Assembly (NCBI GenBank): GCA_016710435.1
Contig: JADJVV010000006.1
Coordinates: forward strand, 1-42,753
Origin: Hyphomicrobiales bacterium
Lineage (GTDB): Bacteria > Pseudomonadota > Alphaproteobacteria > Rhizobiales > Aestuariivirgaceae
Length of the DNA: 42,753 nt
Direction of reading: 5' to 3'
Position 1 is the stretch's first letter; each line of letters opens with the position of its first letter. A program made the translations under genes and the position numbers. A model generated the notes under the pieces. That model searched no databases. It was not told the origin of the DNA and worked only from the letters and a program-made list of their open reading frames with translations. Positions 1 to 5,695 of this stretch are shown here, one piece after another.

Positions 1-108
1 GGCGTATCTGTGCCATCGGTACAGAAGCAACTTACCAAACTATTGAACGAACGCCTGATCGACAAAGTCGGCTACGGAAAGTATGCCCGCATCGCACAAA
101 GCCGGTAA
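1..108 (+). CDS. C-terminal end of the primase-helicase (continues from the right end of the window)
   Basis: Frame 1 is open from the first base and ends with TAA at 106-108, giving 35 residues that include VPSVQKQLTKLLNERLID. This reads as the second half of a winged-helix domain (recognition helix plus wing). The frame starting at 40942 runs off the right end at a codon boundary with the first half of the same fold (DERRAILSCFADESAL), so the two pieces make one protein of about 639 residues. The stop codon lies inside the first 9-bp iteron of the array that follows. No start codon belongs to this fragment alone. Confidence 0.85.
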   Translation, partial: GVSVPSVQKQLTKLLNERLIDKVGYGKYARIAQSR

Positions 109-287
109 GAGTGGTAAGAGTGGTAAGAGTGGTAAGAGTGGTAAGAGTGGTAAGACTTCCCCCAACTCTTACCACTTTTCCCCCAACTCTTACCACTTGA
201 AGGGGGGGGGGTAAGAGTGCCAAAATAACACGAAGGCAGTAGAAAGCGATCCAGTGATCAACTCTTACCACTCTTACCACTCTTACC
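104..287. repeat. Iteron-like array, candidate replication origin
   Basis: Five perfect head-to-tail copies of GGTAAGAGT lie at 104-148, with a sixth one-mismatch copy at 149-157. Inverted copies (ACTCTTACC) occur at 165-173 and 186-194, a direct copy at 210-218 after a run of nine G, and three inverted tandem copies at 261-287. That is twelve units in 184 bases. The opposed blocks could pair into a long hairpin. The array lies directly after the primase-helicase gene and overlaps its stop codon. Iterons beside replication genes commonly mark origins; that role here is inference. The unit is 9 bp, shorter than the 17-22 bp of typical plasmid iterons. Confidence 0.7.
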
Positions 288-312
288 ACCATACATAGGG
301 AGCCAAGGAAAA

Positions 313-762
313 ATGGCAACATATGACTTTATGAGCGGGGCATACATCGCCCCACCAACAAACCTCCTGCCACCAAAGCGGCGCTACTGTCTCGTTTGTC
401 AGCGGTATACGCTGCCGTCAGCTCATCCATTGCTGTGCCTTGAGTGCGACACCGATCACGCGGCTACTGTCGCCTTCATTGCCGACATTGCCCACGCGGT
501 TGAGATCCGCGTGGAACGCACTATGGAGACGTATGACACAGCACAAAACAGTGCCGCCTCGCCACTTCAGGCGCGCTTAGCGGCATACCACGTAGCACGA
601 CAAGCGGGATCGCCCAAAGCGGCTCAGGCCGAGCAACAGGCCCGCACGGGACGGGACGAGCCACTCTTGCATCTCATTCGGCTTTGGCTCGACTATCAAG
701 ACGCGGGAGAATCGTATGCGATGACGATGACGTGGGTACGTCAGTGCGAGGAAACATTATGA
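313..762 (+). CDS. Hypothetical protein with N-terminal CxxC zinc-knuckle
   Basis: 149 residues. Two CxxC pairs lie near the N-terminus (YCLVCQ about residue 27 and LLCLECD about residue 42) and probably bind one zinc ion. The rest is mostly helical with no recognised family. An AAGGAAAA Shine-Dalgarno precedes the ATG. It is the first gene after the iteron array and lies in the same direction as the primase-helicase and the methylase genes, so a DNA-transaction role is possible but not shown. Its stop overlaps a mini-ORF start (ATGA at 759-762). Confidence 0.7.
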   Translation: MATYDFMSGAYIAPPTNLLPPKRRYCLVCQRYTLPSAHPLLCLECDTDHAATVAFIADIAHAVEIRVERTMETYDTAQNSAASPLQARLAAYHVARQAGSPKAAQAEQQARTGRDEPLLHLIRLWLDYQDAGESYAMTMTWVRQCEETL

Positions 763-794
763 CTATGCTATTTGATGAGGAGACGACCCTATGA
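759..794 (+). CDS. Eleven-residue bridging mini-ORF
   Basis: This ATG overlaps the stop of the preceding gene (ATGA) and its own TGA (792-794) overlaps the ATG of the dam-like gene, giving MTMLFDEETTL. It carries the GAGGAG Shine-Dalgarno of the next gene inside its sequence. It is too short to call on content. The exact overlap at both ends suggests a translational relay, and the same design recurs at 2778-2822. Confidence 0.3.
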   Translation: MTMLFDEETTL

Positions 795-1483
795 CGACGA
801 TGCCCGCCCCCATCCTGCGCTATCCCGGTGCGAAGTGGCGCTTGACGCCGTGGCTGCACCAGTTCACGCCCCATGTGGATCAGGTCGTCGATGTCTATGG
901 CGGTAGCGGCGCGTTTTGCCTAACACTGCCATATACGCCGCCGCATGTGGTCTATAACGACCTCAACGGTGATCTGCTCAACTTGTTTACGGTGCTGCGC
1001 AACCCGATCACACGAACCCAATTGTGTGAGGCAATATGCTTCACCCTTTGGAGCCGGGCGGAGTATTTGTCTTGTGTCGCTCCTGATGGCTCCGTTCTTC
1101 TGAGTGGTGAGGCGGTCGAGGATGCGCGGCGCTTTCTTGTTCGCTCATGGCAAGGACAAAAAGGTGTCCAGTCCAGCCGCGCGGGGTGGCGCAATAAGGG
1201 ATCGCGGGGCGTACGGGCGGGGACGTATGAAGTATGGCAACAATTACCGGATCGGTTGGCGGCGATAGCGACACGACTACAGGCGGCTGAAATCGAATGT
1301 GTGCCTGCGCTCACCATCATTGGGCGCTATGCCACGCCGCAAACCCTCCTCTATTGCGACCCGCCCTATGTACGGGCGACGGCGCATGGTACACGACAAC
1401 GGATCTACCGTTATGAAATGGACATCGACGATCATGACGCCTTGCTGACGGCGCTGGAGGCCCACCCCATCCAGTTATGCTGA
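791..1483 (+). CDS. DNA adenine (N6) methyltransferase, N-terminal part, frameshifted
   Basis: D12-class (Dam family) adenine methylase. The S-adenosylmethionine motif VDVYGGSGAF lies at residues 33-42 and the catalytic DPPY at residues 190-193. The frame stops after 230 residues, shorter than the usual 260-290. The missing end (starting MLSGYDNDLY) is encoded immediately downstream in the -1 frame (1477-1653). GAGGAG eight bases before the ATG supports this start. A single missing base near the C-rich run at 1460-1470 would explain the split. No matching restriction endonuclease is visible, so an orphan methylase that modifies phage DNA is the likely role if it is functional. Confidence 0.85.
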   Translation: MTTMPAPILRYPGAKWRLTPWLHQFTPHVDQVVDVYGGSGAFCLTLPYTPPHVVYNDLNGDLLNLFTVLRNPITRTQLCEAICFTLWSRAEYLSCVAPDGSVLLSGEAVEDARRFLVRSWQGQKGVQSSRAGWRNKGSRGVRAGTYEVWQQLPDRLAAIATRLQAAEIECVPALTIIGRYATPQTLLYCDPPYVRATAHGTRQRIYRYEMDIDDHDALLTALEAHPIQLC

Positions 1484-1653
1484 GTGGATACGACAACGAT
1501 CTCTATGCGGCACGCTTAGCACACTGGCGCTGCGAACGGACAGCAGCGCGCGGCGAATCAAACACACGCCGCACCGAATGCTTGTGGCTCAATGCAGCCT
1601 GCGTCGAGCGACTGCGTGCCACGCAACTAACGTTCAAGGAGGTCATGACATGA
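1477..1653 (+). CDS. DNA adenine methyltransferase, C-terminal fragment
   Basis: 58 residues that match the usual end of Dam-type enzymes: SGYDNDLY just after the catalytic region, then HWRCER, RTECLWLN and FKEV. It overlaps the end of the upstream fragment by seven bases in the -1 frame. Its stop overlaps the ATG of the RusA-like gene (ATGA at 1650-1653), the normal junction for this operon, so the original gene probably ran 791-1653. It is either a damaged gene or a sequence error; no classical slippery heptamer is seen. Confidence 0.7.
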   Translation: MLSGYDNDLYAARLAHWRCERTAARGESNTRRTECLWLNAACVERLRATQLTFKEVMT

Positions 1654-2066
1654 TTGATTCTCCTCTTGTGATCTGGCTGCCGCTCCTGCCACCCAGCATC
1701 AATCATCTGTATCGACCTGGCCCGCGCCGGGGGCAGCGCGTCCTGAGCGACGAGGCCCGCGCCTTTCGAGCGTACGTCGTCAGTGAGGTGGCCCTGCAAG
1801 CTCGCCATGAGGGCTGGTCGGTACCGGACGGTGATCTGTGGATTACGATCCGCCTGACCTTTGGCAGCCGGCACGAATGGATATTGACAATCGCGTCAAA
1901 GCGGCCCTGGACGCGGTGGCGCTGGCGCTCGCGTTTGACGATTGCCGAGTGGCGCGGCTGGTCGTGGAGCGGGTCGGGATCGACCCAAAACGTCCCGCTT
2001 GTGAGATCACCATCCAGGCGCGACACCTGGAGGAATCATGACTCTGACGGTTGGAAGTCTGTTTAG
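1650..2066 (+). CDS. RusA-like Holliday junction resolvase, N-terminal half, frameshifted
   Basis: Residues 1 to about 75 begin MIDSPLVIWLPLLPPSINHL, the N-terminal strand and PPSxNxxY-type motif of RusA-family endonucleases. After about position 1875 this frame becomes arginine/tryptophan-rich nonsense, while the catalytic half continues in the -1 frame (1838-2041). AAGGAGGTC about ten bases upstream is the Shine-Dalgarno, and the ATG overlaps the methylase stop. RusA enzymes resolve recombination intermediates as metal-dependent dimers. The true protein is expected to span 1650-2041. Confidence 0.7.
   Translation: MIDSPLVIWLPLLPPSINHLYRPGPRRGQRVLSDEARAFRAYVVSEVALQARHEGWSVPDGDLWITIRLTFGSRHEWILTIASKRPWTRWRWRSRLTIAEWRGWSWSGSGSTQNVPLVRSPSRRDTWRNHDSDGWKSV
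1838..2041 (+). CDS. RusA-like resolvase, C-terminal catalytic half
   Basis: Contains MDIDNRVKAALDAV, the RusA signature with paired aspartates (D-x-D-N..K...D) that bind the catalytic metal, followed by FDDCRV and the closing strands. The frame opens with GTG but is better read as a continuation of the gene at 1650 after a one-base loss. Its TGA overlaps the ATG of the cytosine methylase (ATGA at 2038-2041). Confidence 0.7.
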   Translation: MDYDPPDLWQPARMDIDNRVKAALDAVALALAFDDCRVARLVVERVGIDPKRPACEITIQARHLEES

Positions 2067-2781
2067 CGGTATTGGCGGCCTGGAGCTTGGCCTGGAGCGG
2101 GCTGGGATGCAGACCGTTTGGCAGGTGGAGATTGATGCGTATGCCCAACAAATTTTGCACCGACATTGGCCCGACGTGCCAAAGTACCGGGATATCCGCG
2201 CATGCGGAGCCCACAACCTCGCCCCCGTCGATCTTATCTGCGGCGGCTTCCCTTGTCAGCCCCACAGTCTCGCCGGACGACGCGGCGGATCACACGATGA
2301 GCGCGATCTCTGGCCCGAATACCGTCGCATCCTTCGCGAGCTTCGGCCCCGATGGGTCGTGGCAGAAAACGTGCCAGGGCTACTCTCAACGGATGCTGGA
2401 CAATTCTTCGGAGCCATACTCGCAGACCTGGCCACGCTCGGGTACGATGCGGAATGGTCAGTGCTATCGGCGTGTGTCCTGGGTGCCCCACACACACGCG
2501 AGCGCCTGTTCCTGGTGGCCCACGCCCGCCGCCTCGGATCATTCCGGTGGCGGATCGGCGAAGGTGGGGCGGGGCGAAACCAGGCATCAGATTGCTGTGA
2601 CCGACACCTTCAAAGCGCGTTTTGGACATGCGATCCCGATCCGCTTTGTCGAGTGGCTGATGGGCTTTCCAGAGGGCTGGACAAAGGCAAGCGATTAAAG
2701 GTGCTGGGAAACGCCGTGGTGCCGCAGGTGGCAGAGGTGATTGGGCGGTGGATTATGGCATCTGAAGGGAAAGAACAATGA
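2038..2781 (+). CDS. DNA cytosine-5 methyltransferase
   Basis: 247 residues with C5-methylase motifs in order: FSGIGGLELGLE (I, residues 9-20), GGFPCQPHS with catalytic Cys73 (IV), ENV (VI, residues 110-112), HTRERLFLV (VIII) and LGNAVVPQ (IX/X, residues 223-230). The target-recognition region is very short, so this is a minimal phage-type enzyme. It transfers a methyl group from S-adenosylmethionine to cytosine, probably to protect phage DNA from host restriction. GAGGAA five bases upstream supports the start. Much of its second half overlaps another long open frame with recognisable motifs (2051-2698). Confidence 0.93.
   Translation: MTLTVGSLFSGIGGLELGLERAGMQTVWQVEIDAYAQQILHRHWPDVPKYRDIRACGAHNLAPVDLICGGFPCQPHSLAGRRGGSHDERDLWPEYRRILRELRPRWVVAENVPGLLSTDAGQFFGAILADLATLGYDAEWSVLSACVLGAPHTRERLFLVAHARRLGSFRWRIGEGGAGRNQASDCCDRHLQSAFWTCDPDPLCRVADGLSRGLDKGKRLKVLGNAVVPQVAEVIGRWIMASEGKEQ
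2051..2698 (+). CDS. Overlapping frame in the methylase: WPRSG / WPTP / EWLMGFP-type protein
   Basis: The +1 frame of the methylase stays open for 215 codons. Its second half carries TWPRSGTMRNG, SWWPTPAASDHSGG and FVEWLMGFPEGWT, a motif set I recall from phage proteins annotated as hypothetical or methylase-associated. An internal ATG at 2297 would start the part that looks protein-like. No convincing Shine-Dalgarno is seen. Each motif is the out-of-frame reading of a conserved methylase motif, so this may be overprinted coding or an artefact of constrained DNA. Expression is unproven. Confidence 0.35.
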   Translation: MEVCLAVLAAWSLAWSGLGCRPFGRWRLMRMPNKFCTDIGPTCQSTGISAHAEPTTSPPSILSAAASLVSPTVSPDDAADHTMSAISGPNTVASFASFGPDGSWQKTCQGYSQRMLDNSSEPYSQTWPRSGTMRNGQCYRRVSWVPHTHASACSWWPTPAASDHSGGGSAKVGRGETRHQIAVTDTFKARFGHAIPIRFVEWLMGFPEGWTKASD

Positions 2782-2822
2782 ATCCATTTGGGCACATGCA
2801 AGCTCTAACGGTTCGTCTATGA
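2778..2822 (+). CDS. Fourteen-residue bridging mini-ORF
   Basis: MNPFGHMQALTVRL. The ATG overlaps the methylase stop (ATGA at 2778-2781) and its TGA (2820-2822) overlaps the ATG of the zinc/HTH gene at 2819. GAAGGGAAAGAAC upstream gives it a plausible Shine-Dalgarno, whereas the gene at 2819 has none of its own. It may therefore pass ribosomes to that gene. Confidence 0.4.
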   Translation: MNPFGHMQALTVRL

Positions 2823-3238
2823 CAACAGCTGAAACACGCGGCGGCATCCTCATCGGACAGCGCAAACGCTGCCTGCGCTGTCACGAGCGCGGTGTTGCCA
2901 ATGCCAACAAGCTGTGTGAGGACTGCAAAGCTGCCGGGTGGCGCTGGTGCAGTGTGGGGCATCATATCGTCGGCGTCGCTGCCATGCTGAGCGTCAAGCA
3001 CGGCTGCCGTGCATGCGACAGCGCACGGCAGCGCACGCAGCGCTATGGTGCCGCGCTGACGCCGCCTGACGGCGCGCTGACCGTCGCCGCTGCTGCTCAG
3101 CGCCTGCACTATTCGGCGAATAGTATCCGCCGTCAGGCGCGCACGGGGCAGCTCCAGAGCTGGCGGCGCAGTCCGACGGGCCAGATCTGGATTGTGCTTG
3201 ATAAAGGGGAGTTATGCGATGACCATTCGACGCTTTAG
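2819..3238 (+). CDS. Zinc-finger plus helix-turn-helix protein
   Basis: 139 residues from ATG 2819. The N-terminal half has cysteine pairs CLRC, CEDC, a C-x-x-GHH group and CRAC, arranged as zinc knuckles. The C-terminal half (LTVAAAAQRLHYSANSIRRQ, then a WRRSPTGQIWIV strand) resembles the MerR/excisionase-like HTH. A DNA-binding role is likely; the target is unknown. The gene closes the replication operon, and its stop overlaps the stop of the leftward repressor gene. An upstream in-frame ATG (2741) lies inside the methylase and is less likely. Confidence 0.65.
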   Translation: MTTAETRGGILIGQRKRCLRCHERGVANANKLCEDCKAAGWRWCSVGHHIVGVAAMLSVKHGCRACDSARQRTQRYGAALTPPDGALTVAAAAQRLHYSANSIRRQARTGQLQSWRRSPTGQIWIVLDKGELCDDHSTL

Positions 3239-3489
3239 TTATGGCGGCGGTGGACTGCACACCCATGATCGTCGGCGAGTGCGAGCAAATCCCCAACATC
3301 ACACTCGAAATAGCGACAGAGCTTGACGAGTGCATCAGCGGGGTACTCGCGCATGGCATTGTTTGCCATGCTGTAGGCCACCCGCTTTGATACGCCCGAC
3401 TCGCGCCAGGCGAGGCGGACACTGATACGGCGGCTTTCCCTCAAGCTTTTTGCCGCGAGCAGTTCAAGAAAAAAACTCTTTACATACAT
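3235..3489 (-). CDS. Small Cro/CI-type HTH repressor
   Basis: 84 residues starting MYVKSFFLELL. An XRE-like HTH lies in the middle (VRLAWRESGVSKRVAYSMAN) followed by ALVKLCRYFECDVGDLLAL, the usual last helix and tail of this family (recognise-and-count HTH, YozG/HTH_26 style). The chosen ATG (3489) lies seven bases after a perfect TATAAT on the leftward strand, so the mRNA probably begins at the start codon (leaderless), as for lambda cI. It is transcribed away from the rightward promoter at 3536. A role as repressor of the accessory operon is inferred from position. Confidence 0.75.
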   Translation of the reverse strand: MYVKSFFLELLAAKSLRESRRISVRLAWRESGVSKRVAYSMANNAMREYPADALVKLCRYFECDVGDLLALADDHGCAVHRRHN

Positions 3490-3495
3490 GCGCTT

Positions 3496-3501
3496 ATTAT
3501 A
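3496..3501 (-). promoter_or_regulatory. Repressor promoter -10, leaderless start
   Basis: On the leftward strand TATAAT is followed by six bases and then the repressor ATG, placing the expected transcription start at or next to the A of ATG. The matching -35 position holds AAATGA, a poor hexamer, so the promoter may need activation, like a P-RM promoter. Confidence 0.55.
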
Positions 3502-3511
3502 CACGAATATC

Positions 3512-3548
3512 CCCGTTTTCATTTTCGCCACTTCGTTGACAAAACGGG
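3512..3548. promoter_or_regulatory. Candidate operator pair between divergent promoters
   Basis: CCCGTTTT (3512-3519) and its exact complement AAAACGGG (3541-3548) are separated by 21 bases. The right arm lies inside the rightward promoter spacer and the left arm beside the leftward -10, which is where a switch repressor would bind. This is an inference from position and symmetry. Confidence 0.45.
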
Positions 3549-3563
3549 TAGATATGCTACAAT
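3536..3563 (+). promoter_or_regulatory. Strong rightward sigma70-type promoter
   Basis: TTGACA (3536-3541), a 16-base spacer ending TGC, and TACAAT (3558-3563). A consensus -35 with an extended -10 predicts strong early transcription of the genes from 3590 onward. It is divergent from the repressor promoter. Confidence 0.75.
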
Positions 3564-3589
3564 GCCATAGACCCAGAAAGGAGATTCAC

Positions 3590-3835
3590 ATGTCCCAGGC
3601 ATTACGTGCACTTATGAATCGGGCGACGACAGAGCGCGAGATCGTCACTGCTGTCAAGGCTTGGTACCGTGCAGGTGCGCCGACCAATCCGCGCGCGATG
3701 CGAGCAGCCGCGCTGGCGCTCAGCGCGCGCTATGTCCAGACAGCGTGGTTCAAAAAATTAGAACGAGGGTTCGCCTGCGGAGCGTTTGTGGGCGAGCCAA
3801 CCTATGAGGAGGTTGCTCAATGGAAAGAAGAATGA
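3590..3835 (+). CDS. Small unknown protein, first gene of the rightward accessory operon
   Basis: 81 residues (MSQALRALMNRATTEREI...). AAAGGAG seven bases before the ATG, just after the promoter, supports this start over upstream in-frame ATGs that lie inside the promoter. Helical and moderately basic, no recognised family. Its position, directly opposite the repressor, is where a Cro-like or antirepressor protein would lie, but no HTH is evident. It overlaps the next gene by 16 bases. Confidence 0.65.
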   Translation: MSQALRALMNRATTEREIVTAVKAWYRAGAPTNPRAMRAAALALSARYVQTAWFKKLERGFACGAFVGEPTYEEVAQWKEE

Positions 3836-4686
3836 AAGTCGCCGTCACTCACGACGGTATCTTTCATGCCGACGATGTTTTCGCCGCTGTTGTCGTGCGG
3901 CGAATGTTTCCCCGTGTGCGCATCATACGCACACGTCATCCCGATCACCTCGCCGCTGCCGACCTACGCCTTGACGTAGGTGGGAAGTCGGACGGTGCGA
4001 CCGACTTCGATCACCACCAGCCAGGGGGCGCGGGCGTGCGCCCTAACGGCGTGCCCTATGCCGCCGCTGGTCTCGTTTGGCTCGCCTTTGGGGAGCGTCT
4101 CACGCACTCCGCGTCGGTTGCCTTGGAGGTGGATCGGACGTTGTTCCAATCCATCGACGCGCACGACAATGGGTACGCGCCGTGCGCAGATGGTATGACC
4201 GTGACCGTGAGTCACGTCATAAGCAGGATGAACCCGGATTGGCAAGAGGCGGCGAATTACGACGCATGCTTTGCCCAGGCGTCAGCCCTGGCGGCAACGA
4301 TCCTTGATCGCACGATAGTGCGTGCGGTCGGGATCGTCCAGGCCGAGCGCGAGGTGATGGTGGCGATCCAAAACGCCGACGACCCACGCATTCTCGTCCT
4401 CGACCGTTTTATTCCCTGGCAAACGGCGGTTTGCACGCTAGCAGAAGAGGTGCAATTCGTCGTGTTTCCGTCAATGGGAACATGGCGGGTGCAGGTCGTT
4501 CCCCAGCAGCTCGGCGTGCCAGGGAATCGGCGCTCTCTTCCAGCGGCATGGGCGGGGCTGGAAGGGAGCGCTCTGCAGGCGATTACAGGCGTCAGTGAGG
4601 CCACGTTTGCTCATCGCGGCCTCTTTATCGCTGGCGCTGCAAGCAAAGCCGGGGCCTACGCTCTGGCACAAAAGGCGCTCCAATGA
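3820..4686 (+). CDS. MYG1/UPF0160 family DHH-type nuclease
   Basis: 288 residues, close to bacterial UPF0160 length. Metal-binding motifs are intact: THDGIFHADD (residues 10-19), LDVGG (51-55), DFDHHQPGGAGVR (62-74) and IDAHDNG (112-118). Eukaryotic MYG1 is reported as a 3'-5' RNA exonuclease of the DHH superfamily; the substrate here is unknown. GAGGAGG seven bases before ATG 3820 sets the start. It is followed by a DnaQ-like exonuclease, so the operon holds two nucleases. The gene is packed with internal inverted repeats, for example 15-base arms at 4530-4544 and 4557-4571. Confidence 0.88.
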   Translation: MERRMKVAVTHDGIFHADDVFAAVVVRRMFPRVRIIRTRHPDHLAAADLRLDVGGKSDGATDFDHHQPGGAGVRPNGVPYAAAGLVWLAFGERLTHSASVALEVDRTLFQSIDAHDNGYAPCADGMTVTVSHVISRMNPDWQEAANYDACFAQASALAATILDRTIVRAVGIVQAEREVMVAIQNADDPRILVLDRFIPWQTAVCTLAEEVQFVVFPSMGTWRVQVVPQQLGVPGNRRSLPAAWAGLEGSALQAITGVSEATFAHRGLFIAGAASKAGAYALAQKALQ

Positions 4687-4886
4687 AAGGAAAAAGTACG
4701 AAGAAAAATGCTAAACGCTTGACAACTATCTCTGTGCATCTCAGCAGAGAGAAAGTTGTGGTTGGTGTCGTCGATGCTGCCGCGTCTGGGACAACATACT
4801 ACGGACTTGTCTATTCGCATGAGCGCCGATCTTCTATGTATGCGGCGTACCAACCACGAGGATATCATGCTCTACCTCGATATTGA
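4683..4886 (+). CDS. Small basic hypothetical protein
   Basis: 67 residues, starting MKGKSTKKNAKRL and basic at the N-terminus. The ATG overlaps the MYG1 stop (ATGA) and the gene ends 20 bases inside the exonuclease gene. No known family. The coupling argues for it, the composition is neutral. Confidence 0.45.
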   Translation: MKGKSTKKNAKRLTTISVHLSREKVVVGVVDAAASGTTYYGLVYSHERRSSMYAAYQPRGYHALPRY

Positions 4887-5565
4887 AACGTTGGATTTCT
4901 TTCAGGATCCGCCTATTGCGCGGCTGCCGCGCCCGGTGCAGCTGCGGGCCATGCGCTTCGGCCTGGCCACGCTCTACAATGATCAGGCTATCCCCAGCGC
5001 GGCCTGGTCGCAATGGTGGCCAGCGGATCGCCACTATCCCCTGGGGCGTGTGGTGTGGAGCGACGGCCCAGAAGAGCCCGGCGATCTTGCCGATCTCTGG
5101 CGGTTCTTGATGAATCAAACCATTGTAGGTTGGAATATCTTTGACTTCGATCTGCCGTTTCTCATGCTGCACGTCAATGCCGAAGCGGACTATCCTGGCG
5201 ATCCCTGGCTTGACCCCATGCAGATCATTGACCTGATGGGCATCCTCAAGCATGCGTCCAAAGGGTTTGGACGGGAGCGCTGGTACAAGCTCCAGGACAT
5301 CAGCACCGTCAATCTGGGTCGGGGTAAGGCTGGGAATGGACAGGAGGCAGCGGAATGGCTGCGCAGCGGCGATCCTGACCTGGTGCGACGTGCCGCCGCC
5401 TATTGCCGGGAGGATGTGCAGCTGGTGATCGAGCTCTTTCAGCATGCGCAGACCGCAGGTCTCCTGTGCCCGGCCCGGCCTGAGCGGAACGAAGTCGGCG
5501 ATATCCGCGTGTGGCTGGAGGATCAAGGGACGATTACGAACGTGCAGCGCGAGGGGACGATGTAG
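4867..5565 (+). CDS. DnaQ-like 3'-5' exonuclease (DEDD, RNase H fold)
   Basis: 232 residues from ATG 4867, which directly opens motif Exo I (LYLDIET). Exo II is seen as VGWNIFDFDLPFL and Exo III as YCREDVQLV, giving the four acidic residues for two metals. It removes nucleotides from DNA or RNA 3' ends, in proofreading, recombination or nucleotide recycling. CACGAGGATATC before the ATG gives a GAGG site; the longer frame starting at 4756 overlaps the preceding gene and adds nothing like the family. No polymerase gene is present. Confidence 0.85.
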   Translation: MLYLDIETLDFFQDPPIARLPRPVQLRAMRFGLATLYNDQAIPSAAWSQWWPADRHYPLGRVVWSDGPEEPGDLADLWRFLMNQTIVGWNIFDFDLPFLMLHVNAEADYPGDPWLDPMQIIDLMGILKHASKGFGRERWYKLQDISTVNLGRGKAGNGQEAAEWLRSGDPDLVRRAAAYCREDVQLVIELFQHAQTAGLLCPARPERNEVGDIRVWLEDQGTITNVQREGTM

Positions 5566-5585
5566 CCAGGGTTTCAATCCGCCGG

Positions 5586-5615
5586 GTGCTGCGACGAGGT
5601 TCGTCGTCGCAGCAC
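5586..5615. terminator. Perfect 12-bp stem-loop after the exonuclease gene
   Basis: GTGCTGCGACGA and its exact complement enclose a six-base loop (GGTTCG). No T-run follows, so it may be a weak or factor-dependent terminator or an mRNA-stabilising hairpin between the nuclease and membrane-protein genes. Confidence 0.45.
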
Positions 5616-5647
5616 CGCGCAGCCCCTTCTAAATCATGGCTTTAGCG

Positions 5648-5676
5648 GGGCAGATGGCATTATCGCACATCTGCCC
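5648..5676. repeat. Hairpin in the leader of the membrane-protein cassette
   Basis: GGGCAGATG (5648-5656) pairs exactly with CATCTGCCC (5668-5676). It ends 20 bases before the ATG at 5696 and just upstream of the Shine-Dalgarno AAAGGA. It could influence translation of the cassette. Confidence 0.4.
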
Positions 5677-5695
5677 AAGAGAAAGGATGTGCGAT

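Noticed and set aside
104..157. CRISPR-like repeats
   Set aside because: The units are 9 bp and contiguous, with no spacers and no cas genes.
32..322. Leftward frame with VVRV and LTT repeats
   Set aside because: It is only the translation of the 9-bp repeat array; a 9-base period keeps every frame open.
791..2781. Restriction-modification system
   Set aside because: Two methylases are present but no restriction endonuclease or specificity gene is seen nearby, so orphan methylases fit better.
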